From a bacterium (GTDB lineage Bacteria; Pseudomonadota; Gammaproteobacteria; Pseudomonadales; Moraxellaceae), in NCBI GenBank assembly GCA_029945725.1, contig JAQSDB010000002.1:558001-622000 (forward strand): 64,000 nt of DNA, in the 5' to 3' direction. The notes below the pieces were generated by a model. That model was not told where the DNA came from and did not search any database. It was given only the letters and a program-made list of their open reading frames with translations. Position 1 is the first letter of the stretch, and each line of letters starts with the position of its first letter. Below, one piece after another: positions 51,668 to 63,012 of the stretch. Position numbers and translations under genes: made by a program.

Positions 51668-52447
51668 ATGTCGCCATCCACGCCTCCCAGTTCCGCCCCG
51701 GATATCGAGTCGCTTTCCGGCAGCTTGCCCCGGCATGTAGCCATCATCATGGATGGTAATAACCGCTGGGCGAAGCTGCGTGGCCAGCCCGGCCCGGAAG
51801 GGCATCGCGCGGGTGAGCAGGCGGTGCATCGTATTGTCGAGCATGCGGCGCGCAGCGGTATCGAGGTGCTCACGGTTTTTGCCTTTTCCAGCGAGAACTG
51901 GCGGCGACCGGAAAATGAAGTGGCGGCGCTGATGGGCCTGTTTCTGGAGGCGCTCACGAAAAAAGTGAACGAGTTGCATCAGAATGGCATTCGTCTGCGT
52001 TTTATTGGTGATCTTTCCCGTTTTAGCGTTGCGCTTCAGGCGGGAATGCAGGCGGCGGTGGACAAGACGCAGGGCAATGTGCGCATGACACTGGTCATTG
52101 CCGTCAATTACGGTGGGCAGTGGGACATGGCGCACGCCGCGCAGCGCCTGGCCAGTGAAGTCCTGGCGGGTCGTCTGGCGGTGAAGGAAATCACTCCGGA
52201 GCGCATGGGGCACTTTGTACAAATGGCGGATTTGCCGCCGGTTGATCTGCTGATTCGTACCGGTGGGGAAATGCGCATCAGTAATTTCCTGCTCTGGCAG
52301 ACGGCGTACGCTGAATTCTATTTTACCGAGGCCCTGTGGCCGGATTTCGATGGCGCCGAGCTGGATCGTGCGCTCGCCGATTACGCCGGCCGTCAGCGCC
52401 GGTTTGGCCGGACTTCCGAACAGGTTGAGGCAGCTCCCCATGCTTAA
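51668..52447 (+). CDS. uppS: Undecaprenyl diphosphate synthase
   Basis: PRHVAIIMDGNNRWAKLRGQPGPEGHRAG; RTGGEMRISNFLLWQTAYAEFYF. Confidence 0.98.
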   Translation: MSPSTPPSSAPDIESLSGSLPRHVAIIMDGNNRWAKLRGQPGPEGHRAGEQAVHRIVEHAARSGIEVLTVFAFSSENWRRPENEVAALMGLFLEALTKKVNELHQNGIRLRFIGDLSRFSVALQAGMQAAVDKTQGNVRMTLVIAVNYGGQWDMAHAAQRLASEVLAGRLAVKEITPERMGHFVQMADLPPVDLLIRTGGEMRISNFLLWQTAYAEFYFTEALWPDFDGAELDRALADYAGRQRRFGRTSEQVEAAPHA

Positions 52448-53255
52448 GCAGCGCATTATTACCGCACTGATCCTTCTTCCCATCGTTCTCTGGTGTGTGT
52501 TTTTCGCCCCCAGTATCTGGGCTTTCCGCATTTTTGCGGCGGCCATTGTGGCGGTGGCGGCCTGGGAATGGACGGCCATGATGGGCTGGCGCGCCCTGGC
52601 CCCGCGTGCGGCCTATGCGCTGGCGGTGCTGGCAGTGCTGGCGGCGCTGGCCTTTTTGCCGGTGCCGGGCCCTGTGCATCAACTGATTTATGCCGTTGCT
52701 GTACTGTTCTGGCTGTTCGCCCACCGGCTGGTACGTGCCTATCCCGAAAATACCGGGCGCTGGTCTGCGCCGGCCGTGCTCCTGCCTCTGGGTTTCGTGT
52801 TGCTGGTGCCGGCCTGGCTGGGCCTGACCAGCCTGCATGCGCACTCTGCCTGGTGGCTGATGTACTTGCTGATTCTGGTTTGGGGGGCTGATACCGGTGC
52901 CTATTTTGCGGGCCGTGCCTTTGGCAAAAACAAACTGGCTCCCAGTGTCAGTCCGGGTAAAACCCTGGAAGGTTTTTTTGGCGGCCTTTTGCTGACCATG
53001 GGCATTGCTGTCGCGGTGGCTTTTTATCGTGATCTGGCCGGCCAGCGTTTTTTTGCTTTCATGGGCCTGTCCCTGCTGACGGTGCTGGCCTCGGTACTGG
53101 GCGACCTGTTCGAAAGCATGGTCAAGCGCCATGCCGGCATCAAGGATTCCGGTACCATTTTCCCGGGACATGGTGGCGCGCTGGATCGCATCGACAGCCT
53201 GACGGCGGCGGCGCCGGTTTTTGCTCTGGGCTGGCTGCTGGCTGGCGGCTTCTGA
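52440..53255 (+). CDS. cdsA: Phosphatidate cytidylyltransferase
   Basis: [23 protein letters not shown]-terminal [37 protein letters not shown]. Confidence 0.97.
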   Translation: MLKQRIITALILLPIVLWCVFFAPSIWAFRIFAAAIVAVAAWEWTAMMGWRALAPRAAYALAVLAVLAALAFLPVPGPVHQLIYAVAVLFWLFAHRLVRAYPENTGRWSAPAVLLPLGFVLLVPAWLGLTSLHAHSAWWLMYLLILVWGADTGAYFAGRAFGKNKLAPSVSPGKTLEGFFGGLLLTMGIAVAVAFYRDLAGQRFFAFMGLSLLTVLASVLGDLFESMVKRHAGIKDSGTIFPGHGGALDRIDSLTAAAPVFALGWLLAGGF

Positions 53256-53256
53256 C

Positions 53257-54450
53257 ATGCCACGTCAGCGCATCACCATACTGGGTGCTACTGGCTCTAT
53301 CGGGCAAAGCACGCTTGATGTGATTGCGCGTCATTCTGATCGTTACGAGATTTTTGCGCTGACCGCACATCAGCGTGTCGACGCTCTGGCGGCACTTTGC
53401 CGGCAACACCATCCGCGTTATGCCGTCGTATCCTCTTCTGATCATGCCCTGAAACTGCAGGCACTGCTGTCTGCCGACCGGCTTGCCACCGAGGTTCTCT
53501 GTGGCGAGGAGGCGCTGGTCGCTGTTGCTTCCGATGCCGGTGTTGATACCGTGATGGCGGCCATTGTCGGGGCTGCCGGCTTGCTGCCGACACTGGCTGC
53601 CGTCAATGCCGGCAAGCGTGTCCTGCTGGCCAACAAGGAGGCGCTGGTCATGTCCGGTGCGCTCTTCATGCAGGCGGTCAACAACAGTGGTGCGACCTTG
53701 CTGCCCATCGACTCCGAACACAATGCGATTTTCCAGTGCCTGCCGGGTAATTTCCGTTGCGGTAGTACTACCGTCAATGTCGAGCGCATTTTGCTGACTG
53801 CATCGGGTGGCCCGTTTCGCAACTGGACCCATGAGGCCATGCAGGCGGCGACTCCCGAGCAGGCCGTGAAGCATCCCAAATGGTCGATGGGCCGCAAGAT
53901 ATCCGTGGATTCGGCCTCGCTGATGAACAAGGGGCTGGAGCTGATCGAAGCCTGCTGGCTGTTCGGCATGACGCCCGAGCGTGTGCAGGTGGTGGTGCAT
54001 CCGGAAAGCATTATTCATTCGCTGGTGCAGTACGTGGATGGCTCGACCATGGCCCAGCTCGGCAATCCGGACATGCGCACGCCGATAGCGCTCGGTCTTG
54101 CCTGGCCGGAACGTATTCCTGCCGGTGTGCCGCCGCTTGATCTTTTTACCACCGGCGGACTGCATTTCGAGGCGCCCGACGAGGTTCGCTTCCCCTGCCT
54201 GCGGCTGGCTCGCGAGGCCATGCAGGCCGGCGGTTGTGTCCCCGCCATGCTGAATGCGGCCAATGAAGTCGCCGTGGCGGCCTTTCTCGACGGGAAGTTG
54301 AGATTCACCGACATACCGGTGCTGATTGAACGCACACTTACAGAATTGCCAATGATGGCGGCGCTGGAGCTGTCCACAATTCTTGCCGCAGATCGTAGCG
54401 CGCGCGAGCAGGCCATTCGGCTGTTGCCGGCGTTGGGGCGAGGGTGTTGA
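53257..54450 (+). CDS. dxr: 1-deoxy-D-xylulose 5-phosphate reductoisomerase
   Basis: [45 protein letters not shown]. Confidence 0.98.
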   Translation: MPRQRITILGATGSIGQSTLDVIARHSDRYEIFALTAHQRVDALAALCRQHHPRYAVVSSSDHALKLQALLSADRLATEVLCGEEALVAVASDAGVDTVMAAIVGAAGLLPTLAAVNAGKRVLLANKEALVMSGALFMQAVNNSGATLLPIDSEHNAIFQCLPGNFRCGSTTVNVERILLTASGGPFRNWTHEAMQAATPEQAVKHPKWSMGRKISVDSASLMNKGLELIEACWLFGMTPERVQVVVHPESIIHSLVQYVDGSTMAQLGNPDMRTPIALGLAWPERIPAGVPPLDLFTTGGLHFEAPDEVRFPCLRLAREAMQAGGCVPAMLNAANEVAVAAFLDGKLRFTDIPVLIERTLTELPMMAALELSTILAADRSAREQAIRLLPALGRGC

Positions 54451-55808
54451 TGAACGTTATTTACATGGTGCTGGCGGCCATCATTGTTCTGGGCCCCCTG
54501 ATCGCCATTCACGAGTTTGGCCATTTCTGGGTTGCCCGCCGTGTCGGCGTCAAGGTCATGACTTTTTCTATCGGTTTTGGTCCTGCCTTTCTGAAGTGGA
54601 AGGACAGGCAGGGGACGCAGTACCAGATTGCGGCGATTCCCCTGGGCGGCTTTGTGCGCATGGCCGATGAGCGTGAAGGCGAGGTGGCTCCCGAAGATTT
54701 GCCCAGAGCCTTTAATCGCCAGCCGGTGTGGGCACGCATGGCCATTGTTGCCGCCGGCCCCCTGATCAATCTTGTTTTTGCGGTTTTTCTTTACTGGATC
54801 ATTTTTCTCCAGGGCACGGAAACCCTGCGCCCGATTATTGGCCGTGTGTTGCCGGGAACCCCGGCGGCCATGGCCGGCATCAAGAGCGGTGATGAAGTGC
54901 TGGCGATTGATGGCAAAACGGTCGGGGATTGGGAGGCCATCAATTACGCCCTGATTGACCGCATGGGGGAGTCCGGGGAGTTGCGCTTGCGTCTGCGGCA
55001 TCAGGCCGGTGAGCCGGCCCGTAATGTGGCATTACCGCTGCACCGGTTTTTGAGTGGCAAGGAGGTCGATCCCTTTCGCGAGGTGGGTTTCATGCCTTGG
55101 CAGCCGCCACTGCAACCGGTTCTGGGCGAGGTGGTAGCCGGTGGCGCCGGAGATCGTCAGGGCCTGAAGGCGGGTGACAGGATACTGGCGGTTGATGGCA
55201 AGCCGATCACGAGCTGGCAGGATTTTGTCGAAGTGGTACGCGTGCAGCCGGAGCAGGCGCTGGTGGCAACCATTCAGCGTGATGCCAGGATACTGACCCT
55301 GAAGCTGACGCCCGTTGCTGAAAAAGATGCCCAGGGCATTATGCGTGGCCGACTGGGCATTGTGCTGAAAGAGCAGAAGCTAGTGTACCCGGCGGCTTAT
55401 CGCCAAAGCATTCACCATGGTCCGGTTGATGCCCTGGCTCTGGCCGCGGCCAAGACCGGAAAGCTGATCATGTTTACGCTGGATTCCATGGGCAAGATGC
55501 TGCAGGGCCTGATCAGCGTGAATAACTTGAGCGGCCCTATCACCATTGCTAAAGTGGCGGGCCAGTCAGCAGCACTGGGCTGGGAAGCCCTGCTGGGGTT
55601 TATGGCCCTGCTCAGTGTCAGTCTTGGTGTGCTCAATCTTTTACCGATTCCCGTGCTGGATGGCGGTCATCTTGTCTATCACGCGATAGAGGGGGTGATC
55701 GGTCGCCCGGTGTCCGAACGCATGCAGATGCTGGGCTTGCGTATCGGTGTTGCCTTGCTGATGAGCCTTATGCTTCTGGCAATATTTAATGACCTTAGCC
55801 GCCTGTGA
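54450..55808 (+). CDS. rseP: RseP site-2 zinc metalloprotease
   Basis: HEFGHFWVARRVGVKVMTFSIGFGP (HExxH), two PDZ domains, LNLLPIPVLDGGHLVYH. Confidence 0.97.
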   Translation: MNVIYMVLAAIIVLGPLIAIHEFGHFWVARRVGVKVMTFSIGFGPAFLKWKDRQGTQYQIAAIPLGGFVRMADEREGEVAPEDLPRAFNRQPVWARMAIVAAGPLINLVFAVFLYWIIFLQGTETLRPIIGRVLPGTPAAMAGIKSGDEVLAIDGKTVGDWEAINYALIDRMGESGELRLRLRHQAGEPARNVALPLHRFLSGKEVDPFREVGFMPWQPPLQPVLGEVVAGGAGDRQGLKAGDRILAVDGKPITSWQDFVEVVRVQPEQALVATIQRDARILTLKLTPVAEKDAQGIMRGRLGIVLKEQKLVYPAAYRQSIHHGPVDALALAAAKTGKLIMFTLDSMGKMLQGLISVNNLSGPITIAKVAGQSAALGWEALLGFMALLSVSLGVLNLLPIPVLDGGHLVYHAIEGVIGRPVSERMQMLGLRIGVALLMSLMLLAIFNDLSRL

Positions 55809-55828
55809 GCGCGGAGTACGTAGTCCCC

Positions 55829-58180
55829 ATGAATTTTTTCCGGCGCATGCCGCGTCTTTTCGCCACCGGTGTGGCGTTAAGCTTTTTTTCGTTTACGGCC
55901 TGGGCCGACGACAACAGCTTTGTCATTCGGGATATTCGCCTTGAGGGACTGGCCCGGCTTTCTGCGGCCAGTGTTTATGGCAGCCTGCCCATCAGTGCCG
56001 GCGACAAGGTTGACGAAGTCAAGATTGCCGATGCCGTGCGCAGCCTGTTCAAAACCGGTAATTTTGAAGACATCCAGATTGGCCGTGATGGTGATGTGCT
56101 GGTGCTGCAACTGACAGAACGGCCCACCATTGTCAGTATTGACCTGAGCGGTAACAAATCCATTGAGAAAGACAATCTTCTCAAGGGGCTGAAGTCAGCC
56201 GGGCTTGCGGAAGGCGAGGTTTTTCAGCGCGCCACACTCGATCATGTAAAAGGCGAGCTTGAGCGTCAGTACATCTCTCAGGGGCGTTATGCGGCAACCA
56301 TCAATGTCGAGGTGAAACCAAAACCCCGCAATCGTGTTGCACTGGATATCAAGATTGTGGAGGGCGACTCCTCCAAAATCCGCCGTATTGGTTTTGTCGG
56401 AAACAAGGTGTTTGATGACGAGGTTCTGCGCAAGGTGTTTGAGCTCAAGTCTTCGCATTTCACTTCTTTTTTTAAAAATGATGACAAGTATTCCCGTGAA
56501 AAATTGTCCGGTGATCTTGAGCGCCTGCGTTCCTGGTATATGGATCGTGGTTATGTGAATTTCACGATCAACTCTACCCAGGTGAAACTGACGCCGGATA
56601 AAAAAGGTGTTTATGTTGATGTCAATCTGGTTGAGGGTGAGCAGTTCAAGGTCGGAGAAATCAAGATTGCCGGTGAATTGCCGGTGCCTGAAGATGTGCT
56701 GAAGCGTCTATTGCTGATCCGCAAGGATGATGTTTTTTCACAGGCCGGCATTACCAATACCAATAAACTGATGACCCGCCGCCTTGGTAATGATGGCTAT
56801 ATTTTCTCTGAAGTAAACGGTATTCCGGATATTCACAACGATACCCGTATTGCCGATGTCACTTTCTTCGTGAATCCAGGCAAGCAGGCCTATGTGCGTC
56901 GCATCAACTTCAAGGGTAATCAGAAGTCGGATGACAGTGTCATGCGGCGGGAGATGCGCCAGTATGAGGGCGCACTGGCATCCAGTGAGAAAATTGACCT
57001 GTCGAAGTTGCGTTTGCAGCGCCTCGGTTTTTTTGAAGAGGTCACGGTAGATACCCCACGCGTGTCCGGTGTTGCCGATCAGGTGGATGTGAATGTCACG
57101 GTGAAAGAGCAGCCTTCCGGCTCTGTCGGCGCCAGCATCGGTTATTCGCAGGGTGCCGGCATGATCTTCAGTGCCAATGTCAGTCAGAGTAATTTTCTCG
57201 GCACCGGTAACCGTTTTTCCATCGGACTGAGCCGTTCTGCGGTCACGGATTCCTACAACCTTTCTTTTACCGATCCCTATTTCACACTGGATGAAGTAAG
57301 TCGCGGTTACAATTTTTACTATCGCAAAACCAAGCTGGACGCCCGTAACGTCAGTACGTACACGACGGATGCCAAGGGCGCCAATATCAGCTTTGGCTAT
57401 CCTATTGATGAAACCGAACGCATCAACTTTGCGCTGGGCATCGACAAGACGGATGTCACCCTGGGTTCCGGTGGCCTAACCTCAACCTTTGTGACTGATT
57501 TTGTGAAAACACACGGCGACAGCTACCAGACCTATACGGGCAGCCTGTCCTGGAGCCGCAACAGCCTGAACCGCGGCATGTTTGCCGACCGTGGTGCGGC
57601 ACAGACCCTGAGCCTCGATTTTGCACTGCCGGGCAGTGATCTTACTTACTACAAACTGAATTATGGTGGCCAGCTTTACATCCCGATCAGCGGGCGCTGG
57701 GTGGGTCGTTTGCATACCAACCTGGGCTATGGTGATGGCTATGGCTCTACCGATATGCTGCCTTTCTACAAAAACTATTTTGCCGGTGGTTTTGGTTCGG
57801 TTCGAGGTTATAACGATAATAAAATGGGGCCGCGCAGCCCCTCCCAGATTTATACCAATCTTGCTTTGACAGATCCGAGCCCGGAAGTGGTGGGCGGCAA
57901 TGTTCTGATAGAGGGTGGGGGCGAGATTATCTTCCCGACACCTTTTGCCGGTGATAACCGCCAGGTACGCACGGTGCTTTTTGTGGATGCGGGGAATGTC
58001 TTCCAGACCAATCTTCCCGGCTACAATCTTGATCTGGCCGGCTTGCGTTATACCACCGGTGTAAGCCTGTCCTGGCTGACGGCCATCGGGCCCCTGAGTT
58101 TTGCCTTGTCACGGCCCCTGAACGAGAAGCCTGGTGATAAAACCCAGACCTTCCAGTTTTCCATTGGCCAGGGCTTCTGA
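55829..58180 (+). CDS. bamA: Outer membrane protein assembly factor BamA
   Basis: Signal peptide, POTRA repeats (FVIRDIRLEGLARLSAASVYGSLPISAGD), C-terminal barrel ending in IGQGF. Confidence 0.98.
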   Translation: MNFFRRMPRLFATGVALSFFSFTAWADDNSFVIRDIRLEGLARLSAASVYGSLPISAGDKVDEVKIADAVRSLFKTGNFEDIQIGRDGDVLVLQLTERPTIVSIDLSGNKSIEKDNLLKGLKSAGLAEGEVFQRATLDHVKGELERQYISQGRYAATINVEVKPKPRNRVALDIKIVEGDSSKIRRIGFVGNKVFDDEVLRKVFELKSSHFTSFFKNDDKYSREKLSGDLERLRSWYMDRGYVNFTINSTQVKLTPDKKGVYVDVNLVEGEQFKVGEIKIAGELPVPEDVLKRLLLIRKDDVFSQAGITNTNKLMTRRLGNDGYIFSEVNGIPDIHNDTRIADVTFFVNPGKQAYVRRINFKGNQKSDDSVMRREMRQYEGALASSEKIDLSKLRLQRLGFFEEVTVDTPRVSGVADQVDVNVTVKEQPSGSVGASIGYSQGAGMIFSANVSQSNFLGTGNRFSIGLSRSAVTDSYNLSFTDPYFTLDEVSRGYNFYYRKTKLDARNVSTYTTDAKGANISFGYPIDETERINFALGIDKTDVTLGSGGLTSTFVTDFVKTHGDSYQTYTGSLSWSRNSLNRGMFADRGAAQTLSLDFALPGSDLTYYKLNYGGQLYIPISGRWVGRLHTNLGYGDGYGSTDMLPFYKNYFAGGFGSVRGYNDNKMGPRSPSQIYTNLALTDPSPEVVGGNVLIEGGGEIIFPTPFAGDNRQVRTVLFVDAGNVFQTNLPGYNLDLAGLRYTTGVSLSWLTAIGPLSFALSRPLNEKPGDKTQTFQFSIGQGF

Positions 58181-58251
58181 TGTATTGCAGTGCGAAAGTG
58201 TTAACGGAATTTCCAATAACGGCCGGACGGCCTTAACCCGAGGATAGATGT

Positions 58252-58758
58252 ATGCGTCATTCGATTATTGTGGCTGGTCTCCTGGCCGGTTTGCTGTCTG
58301 CTCCTGTGTTTGCTGCGGAGCTCAAGATTGCAGTTGCTGACACCCAGGCAGCATTGATGGCCAGTGATGTGGCCAAAAAGGCCGTGGAAAAACTGCAGGG
58401 CGAGTTCAAGGTTCAGCGTGATCGCATGGCCCAGCTGAAGACGGAAGTTGATGCGCTGCAAGCCAAAGCCCAAAAAGATGGTGCTGTCATGACCGACAAG
58501 GACAAGAAGGACATGCAGAAGCAGGCTGAAGGCAAGATTCAGGAGTTCAACAACCTGGCGCAGACGGTGCAAAAGCGTACCCAGGAAGTACAGAACGAGT
58601 TGCTGCAGCGCATGATTCCAAAGATGGAAGCGGTGATTGATGAAATGCAGAAGGCCAACAAGTACGACATCATTATTGAAAAGAAAAACGTGATTTTTGC
58701 TGATCCTGCTGTGGACCTGACCAAGAAAATCACTGAAAAGCTGAACGCGGCCAAGTAA
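58252..58758 (+). CDS. skp: OmpH/Skp family periplasmic chaperone
   Basis: Signal peptide; [30 protein letters not shown]; coiled coil; between bamA and lpxD. Confidence 0.94.
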   Translation: MRHSIIVAGLLAGLLSAPVFAAELKIAVADTQAALMASDVAKKAVEKLQGEFKVQRDRMAQLKTEVDALQAKAQKDGAVMTDKDKKDMQKQAEGKIQEFNNLAQTVQKRTQEVQNELLQRMIPKMEAVIDEMQKANKYDIIIEKKNVIFADPAVDLTKKITEKLNAAK

Positions 58759-58762
58759 TCCG

Positions 58763-59818
58763 ATGTCCGAAGAAACGGGCTTTACCCTGGCTGAGCTTGC
58801 TGCGCGACTCGATGCCGAGTTGCGCGGTGACGGTGCCTGCCTGATACGGGGTTTGCACACGCTGTCCGGGGCGGGTCCGGATCAGCTCGCATTTCTGGCT
58901 AACCCGCTCTACAGGGCGGAGCTTAAAACCACGCGTGCCGCCGCGGTGCTGTTGCGTGCGGCCGATGCCGGAGACTTCAGCGGTAATGCGCTGGTACTGG
59001 CCAATCCCTATCTGGCCTATGCCCGCCTGGCCCGGTTGTTCGATCGTACCCCGCGTCCTGATGCCGGCATTGATGCCCGTGCGATAGTCAGCCCGACAGC
59101 CTGTATTGATGCGGCGGCGGCTATCGGGCCGGGTGCAGTGATTGGTGATGGTGTTGTTGTCGGTGCCGGCAGTGTTATTGAGGCAGGTGCCGTGGTGCAG
59201 GCCCGAACCACGATTGGCCGGGATTGCCGTATTCGTGCCAATGCCGTGATCTATCACGATTGTGTTATCGGTGATCGCGTCAATATTCATTCGGGCGCGG
59301 TGATTGGGGGTGACGGCTTCGGCTTTGCCAATGACAAGGGGCGCTGGCAAAAAATTGCCCAGATTGGCCGGGTCGTGATTCACAACGATGTTGATATCGG
59401 GGCCAACACGACCGTTGATCGTGGTGCTCTCGACGATACCGTGATCCATGAAGGCGTCATTATCGACAATCAGGTGCAGATTGCCCACAACGTGGTGATA
59501 GGCGCGCATACGGCCATTGCTGCCTGCTGCGGCATTTCCGGGAGCACCAGAATCGGTGCGGGGTGTGTGCTCGCAGGTGGTGTCGGGCTGGTTGGCCATA
59601 TCGAGATTGCCGACAAGGTGCAGATTACCGGCATGACGATGGTGACCAAATCCATTACAAGCCCTGGCAGTTATTCTTCCGGTACGGCCTTTGAGCCCAG
59701 CGAGAGCTGGAAAAAGACGGCCGTGCGTGTCAAGCAACTGGATGACATGGCTCGGCGCCTGCGCCGGCTGGAAAATGAGCTGGTGGCGCTGCGCGATTCC
59801 GGAAAGCCGGATAACTGA
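58763..59818 (+). CDS. lpxD: UDP-3-O-(3-hydroxyacyl)glucosamine N-acyltransferase
   Basis: Hexapeptide repeats; [46 protein letters not shown]. Confidence 0.97.
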   Translation: MSEETGFTLAELAARLDAELRGDGACLIRGLHTLSGAGPDQLAFLANPLYRAELKTTRAAAVLLRAADAGDFSGNALVLANPYLAYARLARLFDRTPRPDAGIDARAIVSPTACIDAAAAIGPGAVIGDGVVVGAGSVIEAGAVVQARTTIGRDCRIRANAVIYHDCVIGDRVNIHSGAVIGGDGFGFANDKGRWQKIAQIGRVVIHNDVDIGANTTVDRGALDDTVIHEGVIIDNQVQIAHNVVIGAHTAIAACCGISGSTRIGAGCVLAGGVGLVGHIEIADKVQITGMTMVTKSITSPGSYSSGTAFEPSESWKKTAVRVKQLDDMARRLRRLENELVALRDSGKPDN

Positions 59819-59945
59819 CTCCGGTTTTCCCTCTAAAATCAAGGCTGCAAGACGGAGCACTAGTCCTTACAATGGGCGCGTTTTCCGGCCGCTGATGAAT
59901 GGCCGGTTCAGAAGTACGGTCATGAATCATGAGGGCTGCAGCACA

Positions 59946-60383
59946 ATGATGGACATTCAGGAAATCCGCCAGTTTCTACCGCATCGCTATCCCATGTTGC
60001 TGGTGGACCGTGTGGTTGATGTCGAGCCAGGCAAGGTCATTGCCGGCTACAAGAATGTCAGCATTAACGAAGACTTCTTCAACGGGCATTTTCCGGAAAA
60101 GCCCATCATGCCGGGCATGCTGATTCTGGAAGCCATGGCACAGATAGCCGGCATTCTGGGGTTTCACACGACGGGAAAACGACCCGCTGACGGTTATATT
60201 TATCTTTTTGTGGGCGCCGACAATGTCCGCTTCAAGCGTCAGGTAGTGCCTGGTGATCGTCTGGACCTGTTCGCAGAAGCGGGTCCTTCCCGGCGTAACA
60301 TCTATAAATTCAAATGCCACGCCAGCGTGAATGGCGAGCTGGCTGCCAGCGCCGACATTCTGGTTGCCGAGCAGGTAGTCTAA
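59946..60383 (+). CDS. fabZ: 3-hydroxyacyl-ACP dehydratase FabZ
   Basis: [54 protein letters not shown]. Confidence 0.98.
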   Translation: MMDIQEIRQFLPHRYPMLLVDRVVDVEPGKVIAGYKNVSINEDFFNGHFPEKPIMPGMLILEAMAQIAGILGFHTTGKRPADGYIYLFVGADNVRFKRQVVPGDRLDLFAEAGPSRRNIYKFKCHASVNGELAASADILVAEQVV

Positions 60384-60408
60384 TTTTCGGGATTTCCCGG
60401 GGGTCACC

Positions 60409-61179
60409 GTGATTCATCCCACTGCCATTATTGATCCCGCTGCTGTCCTTGCACCTGATGTGGAAGTGGGGGCTTTTACCGTTATCGATGCCGGCGTTGA
60501 AATCGGCGCCGGCACCGTGATTGGCCCGCACGTTGTCATCAGGGGGCAAACAAGCATTGGCGCGCGCAATCGCATCTTTCAGTTTGCTTCTGTCGGCGAA
60601 GAAGGTCAGGACAAGAAATACAAAGGCGAGCCCACGCGCCTGGAAATTGGGGATGACAATGTCATTCGCGAATTCTGCAGCATTCACCGCGGCACTGCGC
60701 AGGATAAAAGCCTGACGCAAATTGGCAGCCGTAACCTGTTCATGACCAATGTTCATATTGCGCACGACTGCGTGATTGGCGATGACAATATCATTGCCTC
60801 AGGCTCGGGTGTGTCCGGTCATGTTCATATGGGGGATCATGTCATCCTGGGCGGCATGACCGGCGTGCACCAGTTCTGTCATATCGGCTCCTATGCCATG
60901 ACCGCTGGCTGCACCTTGCTGGTCAAGGATGTGCCGACCTATGTAATGGTCGGCGGTAATCCGGCCTCTGCGTTCGGCATGAATTTCGAGGGCATGCGCC
61001 GTCGTGGCTGGTCGGCAGAAACCATCAATACCCTGAAGCGTGCCTACCGCATGGTCTACCGCGAAAGCCTGACGCTGGATGCAGCCATTGCCGAAGTGGA
61101 AAAGCTGGTGGTGAAGTGTCCGGAAGTGCAGCTTTTCATTGACTCCCTTAATGCCTCCACTCGTGGCATTGTGCGCTGA
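60409..61179 (+). CDS. lpxA: Acyl-ACP--UDP-N-acetylglucosamine O-acyltransferase
   Basis: MIHPTAIIDPAAVLAPDVEVGAFTVI; hexapeptide repeats. Confidence 0.98.
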   Translation: MIHPTAIIDPAAVLAPDVEVGAFTVIDAGVEIGAGTVIGPHVVIRGQTSIGARNRIFQFASVGEEGQDKKYKGEPTRLEIGDDNVIREFCSIHRGTAQDKSLTQIGSRNLFMTNVHIAHDCVIGDDNIIASGSGVSGHVHMGDHVILGGMTGVHQFCHIGSYAMTAGCTLLVKDVPTYVMVGGNPASAFGMNFEGMRRRGWSAETINTLKRAYRMVYRESLTLDAAIAEVEKLVVKCPEVQLFIDSLNASTRGIVR

Positions 61180-61184
61180 CAGCC

Positions 61185-62369
61185 ATGTCAGTACCTTCCC
61201 CTCGCCAGCACCTTTGCATCGGCATTGTTGCCGGTGAGGTCTCCGGTGATACGCTGGGCGCAGGGCTTGTCCGCGAATTAAAATCCCGTTATCCCTCTGC
61301 CGAATTCATCGGCATCTGCGGTCCACAGATGCAGGCTGAGGGGGCGGTGTCGCTGTTTCCCATGGAGCGCCTGTCGGTCATGGGGCTGGTGGAAGTGCTG
61401 GGGCGTCTGCGTGAACTTTTCGGTATTCGTGATCAACTGGTCGAGAAGTTTATTGCCGCAAAAATTGATGTTTTTGTCGGTATTGATGCGCCCGATTTCA
61501 ATCTTCGCCTTGAAGAGTCACTGAAGCCTGCCGGAATTCCGGTCGTGCATTATGTCAGTCCCTCGGTCTGGGCCTGGCGACAGGGGCGTGTTGAAGGTAT
61601 TCGCCAGTGTGTGGACACGATCCTGTGTCTGCTTCCCTTCGAGAAAAAATTCTACGACGAGCATCAGGTTGATGCTGTATTTGTGGGGCATCCACTGGCA
61701 GACAGCCTGCCACTGGAAAACGACACTGTAGCAGCGCGTGCCGAGCTGGGATTAAAAGCAGAGGCTGAGTACATCGCCCTTTTGCCTGGCAGTCGTGGCG
61801 GTGAAGTGGATCGTATTGCTCCCGTGCTGTTTGCCGCGGCAAAACTGATTCTGAAGAAACACCCGCAGGCGCGTTTCATTATTCCAGCCATCAATGCAGC
61901 CCGGCGTGCTGATATTGAAACGCATCTGGCGGTGTCGGGTCTGGCGGCAGAAATTTTTGATGACCGGCATGGGGCTGGCGTTGGCCGCCTGGTGATGGGT
62001 GCTGCTGATGCCGTTGTGCTTGCCTCGGGCACGGCAACCCTGGAAGCCATGCTGCTGAAAAAGCCCATGGTGGTGGCCTACCGCCTGCAGTGGCTGACCT
62101 ACCTGATTGCCCGCCTCATGGTGAAATCGCTCTATGTCAGTCTGCCCAACCTGCTGGCCGGTGAAGAAATAGTCCCGGAACTGATTCAGGGCGCGGCTAC
62201 CCCCGAGGCCATTGCAGCAGAGACATTGCGCTGGCTTGATGATGAGCCTTACCGCAGGAGCCGGGTACAGCGCTTTACGGCACTGCATGAAAGCCTGCGC
62301 CGGAATGCCGATGTAAAAGCGGCTGATGCCGTCCAGCACTTATTAGAAAAACACGTGGAAGCGGTTTGA
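61185..62369 (+). CDS. lpxB: Lipid-A-disaccharide synthase
   Basis: [53 protein letters not shown]. Confidence 0.98.
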   Translation: MSVPSPRQHLCIGIVAGEVSGDTLGAGLVRELKSRYPSAEFIGICGPQMQAEGAVSLFPMERLSVMGLVEVLGRLRELFGIRDQLVEKFIAAKIDVFVGIDAPDFNLRLEESLKPAGIPVVHYVSPSVWAWRQGRVEGIRQCVDTILCLLPFEKKFYDEHQVDAVFVGHPLADSLPLENDTVAARAELGLKAEAEYIALLPGSRGGEVDRIAPVLFAAAKLILKKHPQARFIIPAINAARRADIETHLAVSGLAAEIFDDRHGAGVGRLVMGAADAVVLASGTATLEAMLLKKPMVVAYRLQWLTYLIARLMVKSLYVSLPNLLAGEEIVPELIQGAATPEAIAAETLRWLDDEPYRRSRVQRFTALHESLRRNADVKAADAVQHLLEKHVEAV

Positions 62370-62370
62370 T

Positions 62371-63012
62371 ATGGCTCGTGAAAAGCAGCAGGAAAAAGTG
62401 TTTCCGGAGTTGCCTGACTTCACCGGCTTGCTGGTCGCCGGTGTCGATGAAGTCGGACGCGGGCCGCTGGTGGGGGCCGTGGTGACGGCGGCGGTGATTC
62501 TTGATCCTGCCCGTCCCATTACCGGTCTGGCCGATTCCAAGGTGCTGACGGAAAAAAGACGGCTTTATCTGGCGGAAGAAATTCGTGAAAAGGCCCTGTG
62601 CTTTGCCTACGGACGTGCCGAACCGCATGAAATCGACGAGCTGAATATCCTGCGTGCCACGTTGCTGGCCATGCAGCGCGCGGTGGCGGGTCTGTCCGTC
62701 GAGCCACAGCATGTGCTGGTGGACGGCAATCGCGCGCCGCTGTTTGCCTGCCCGGCAACGGCCGTGGTCAAGGGGGATGCGCGCGTGGCCGCCATCAGTG
62801 CCGCCAGTATTCTCGCCAAGGTGCAGCGAGATGGCGAGATGAATGAACTGCATGCCCGCTATCCGCAGTTCGGTTTTGATCGCCACAAGGGGTATCCCAC
62901 GGCGGAACACTTTGCCGTGTTGCAGTCATACGGACCGATTCCGGAGCACCGTCGTTCGTTTGCTCCTGTCCGTGAAGCGCTGGCAGCTCGTCTTGCAGGT
63001 GACCGTTCATGA
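62371..63012 (+). CDS. rnhB: Ribonuclease HII
   Basis: [42 protein letters not shown]. Confidence 0.98.
   Translation: MAREKQQEKVFPELPDFTGLLVAGVDEVGRGPLVGAVVTAAVILDPARPITGLADSKVLTEKRRLYLAEEIREKALCFAYGRAEPHEIDELNILRATLLAMQRAVAGLSVEPQHVLVDGNRAPLFACPATAVVKGDARVAAISAASILAKVQRDGEMNELHARYPQFGFDRHKGYPTAEHFAVLQSYGPIPEHRRSFAPVREALAARLAGDRS

Noticed and set aside
51023-52579. 518-aa minus-strand ORF
   Set aside because: Antisense to frr and uppS; shadow ORF
58730-59860. 376-aa minus-strand Asn/Gly/His-rich ORF resembling repeats
   Set aside because: Repetitive look is the antisense image of lpxD hexapeptide repeats
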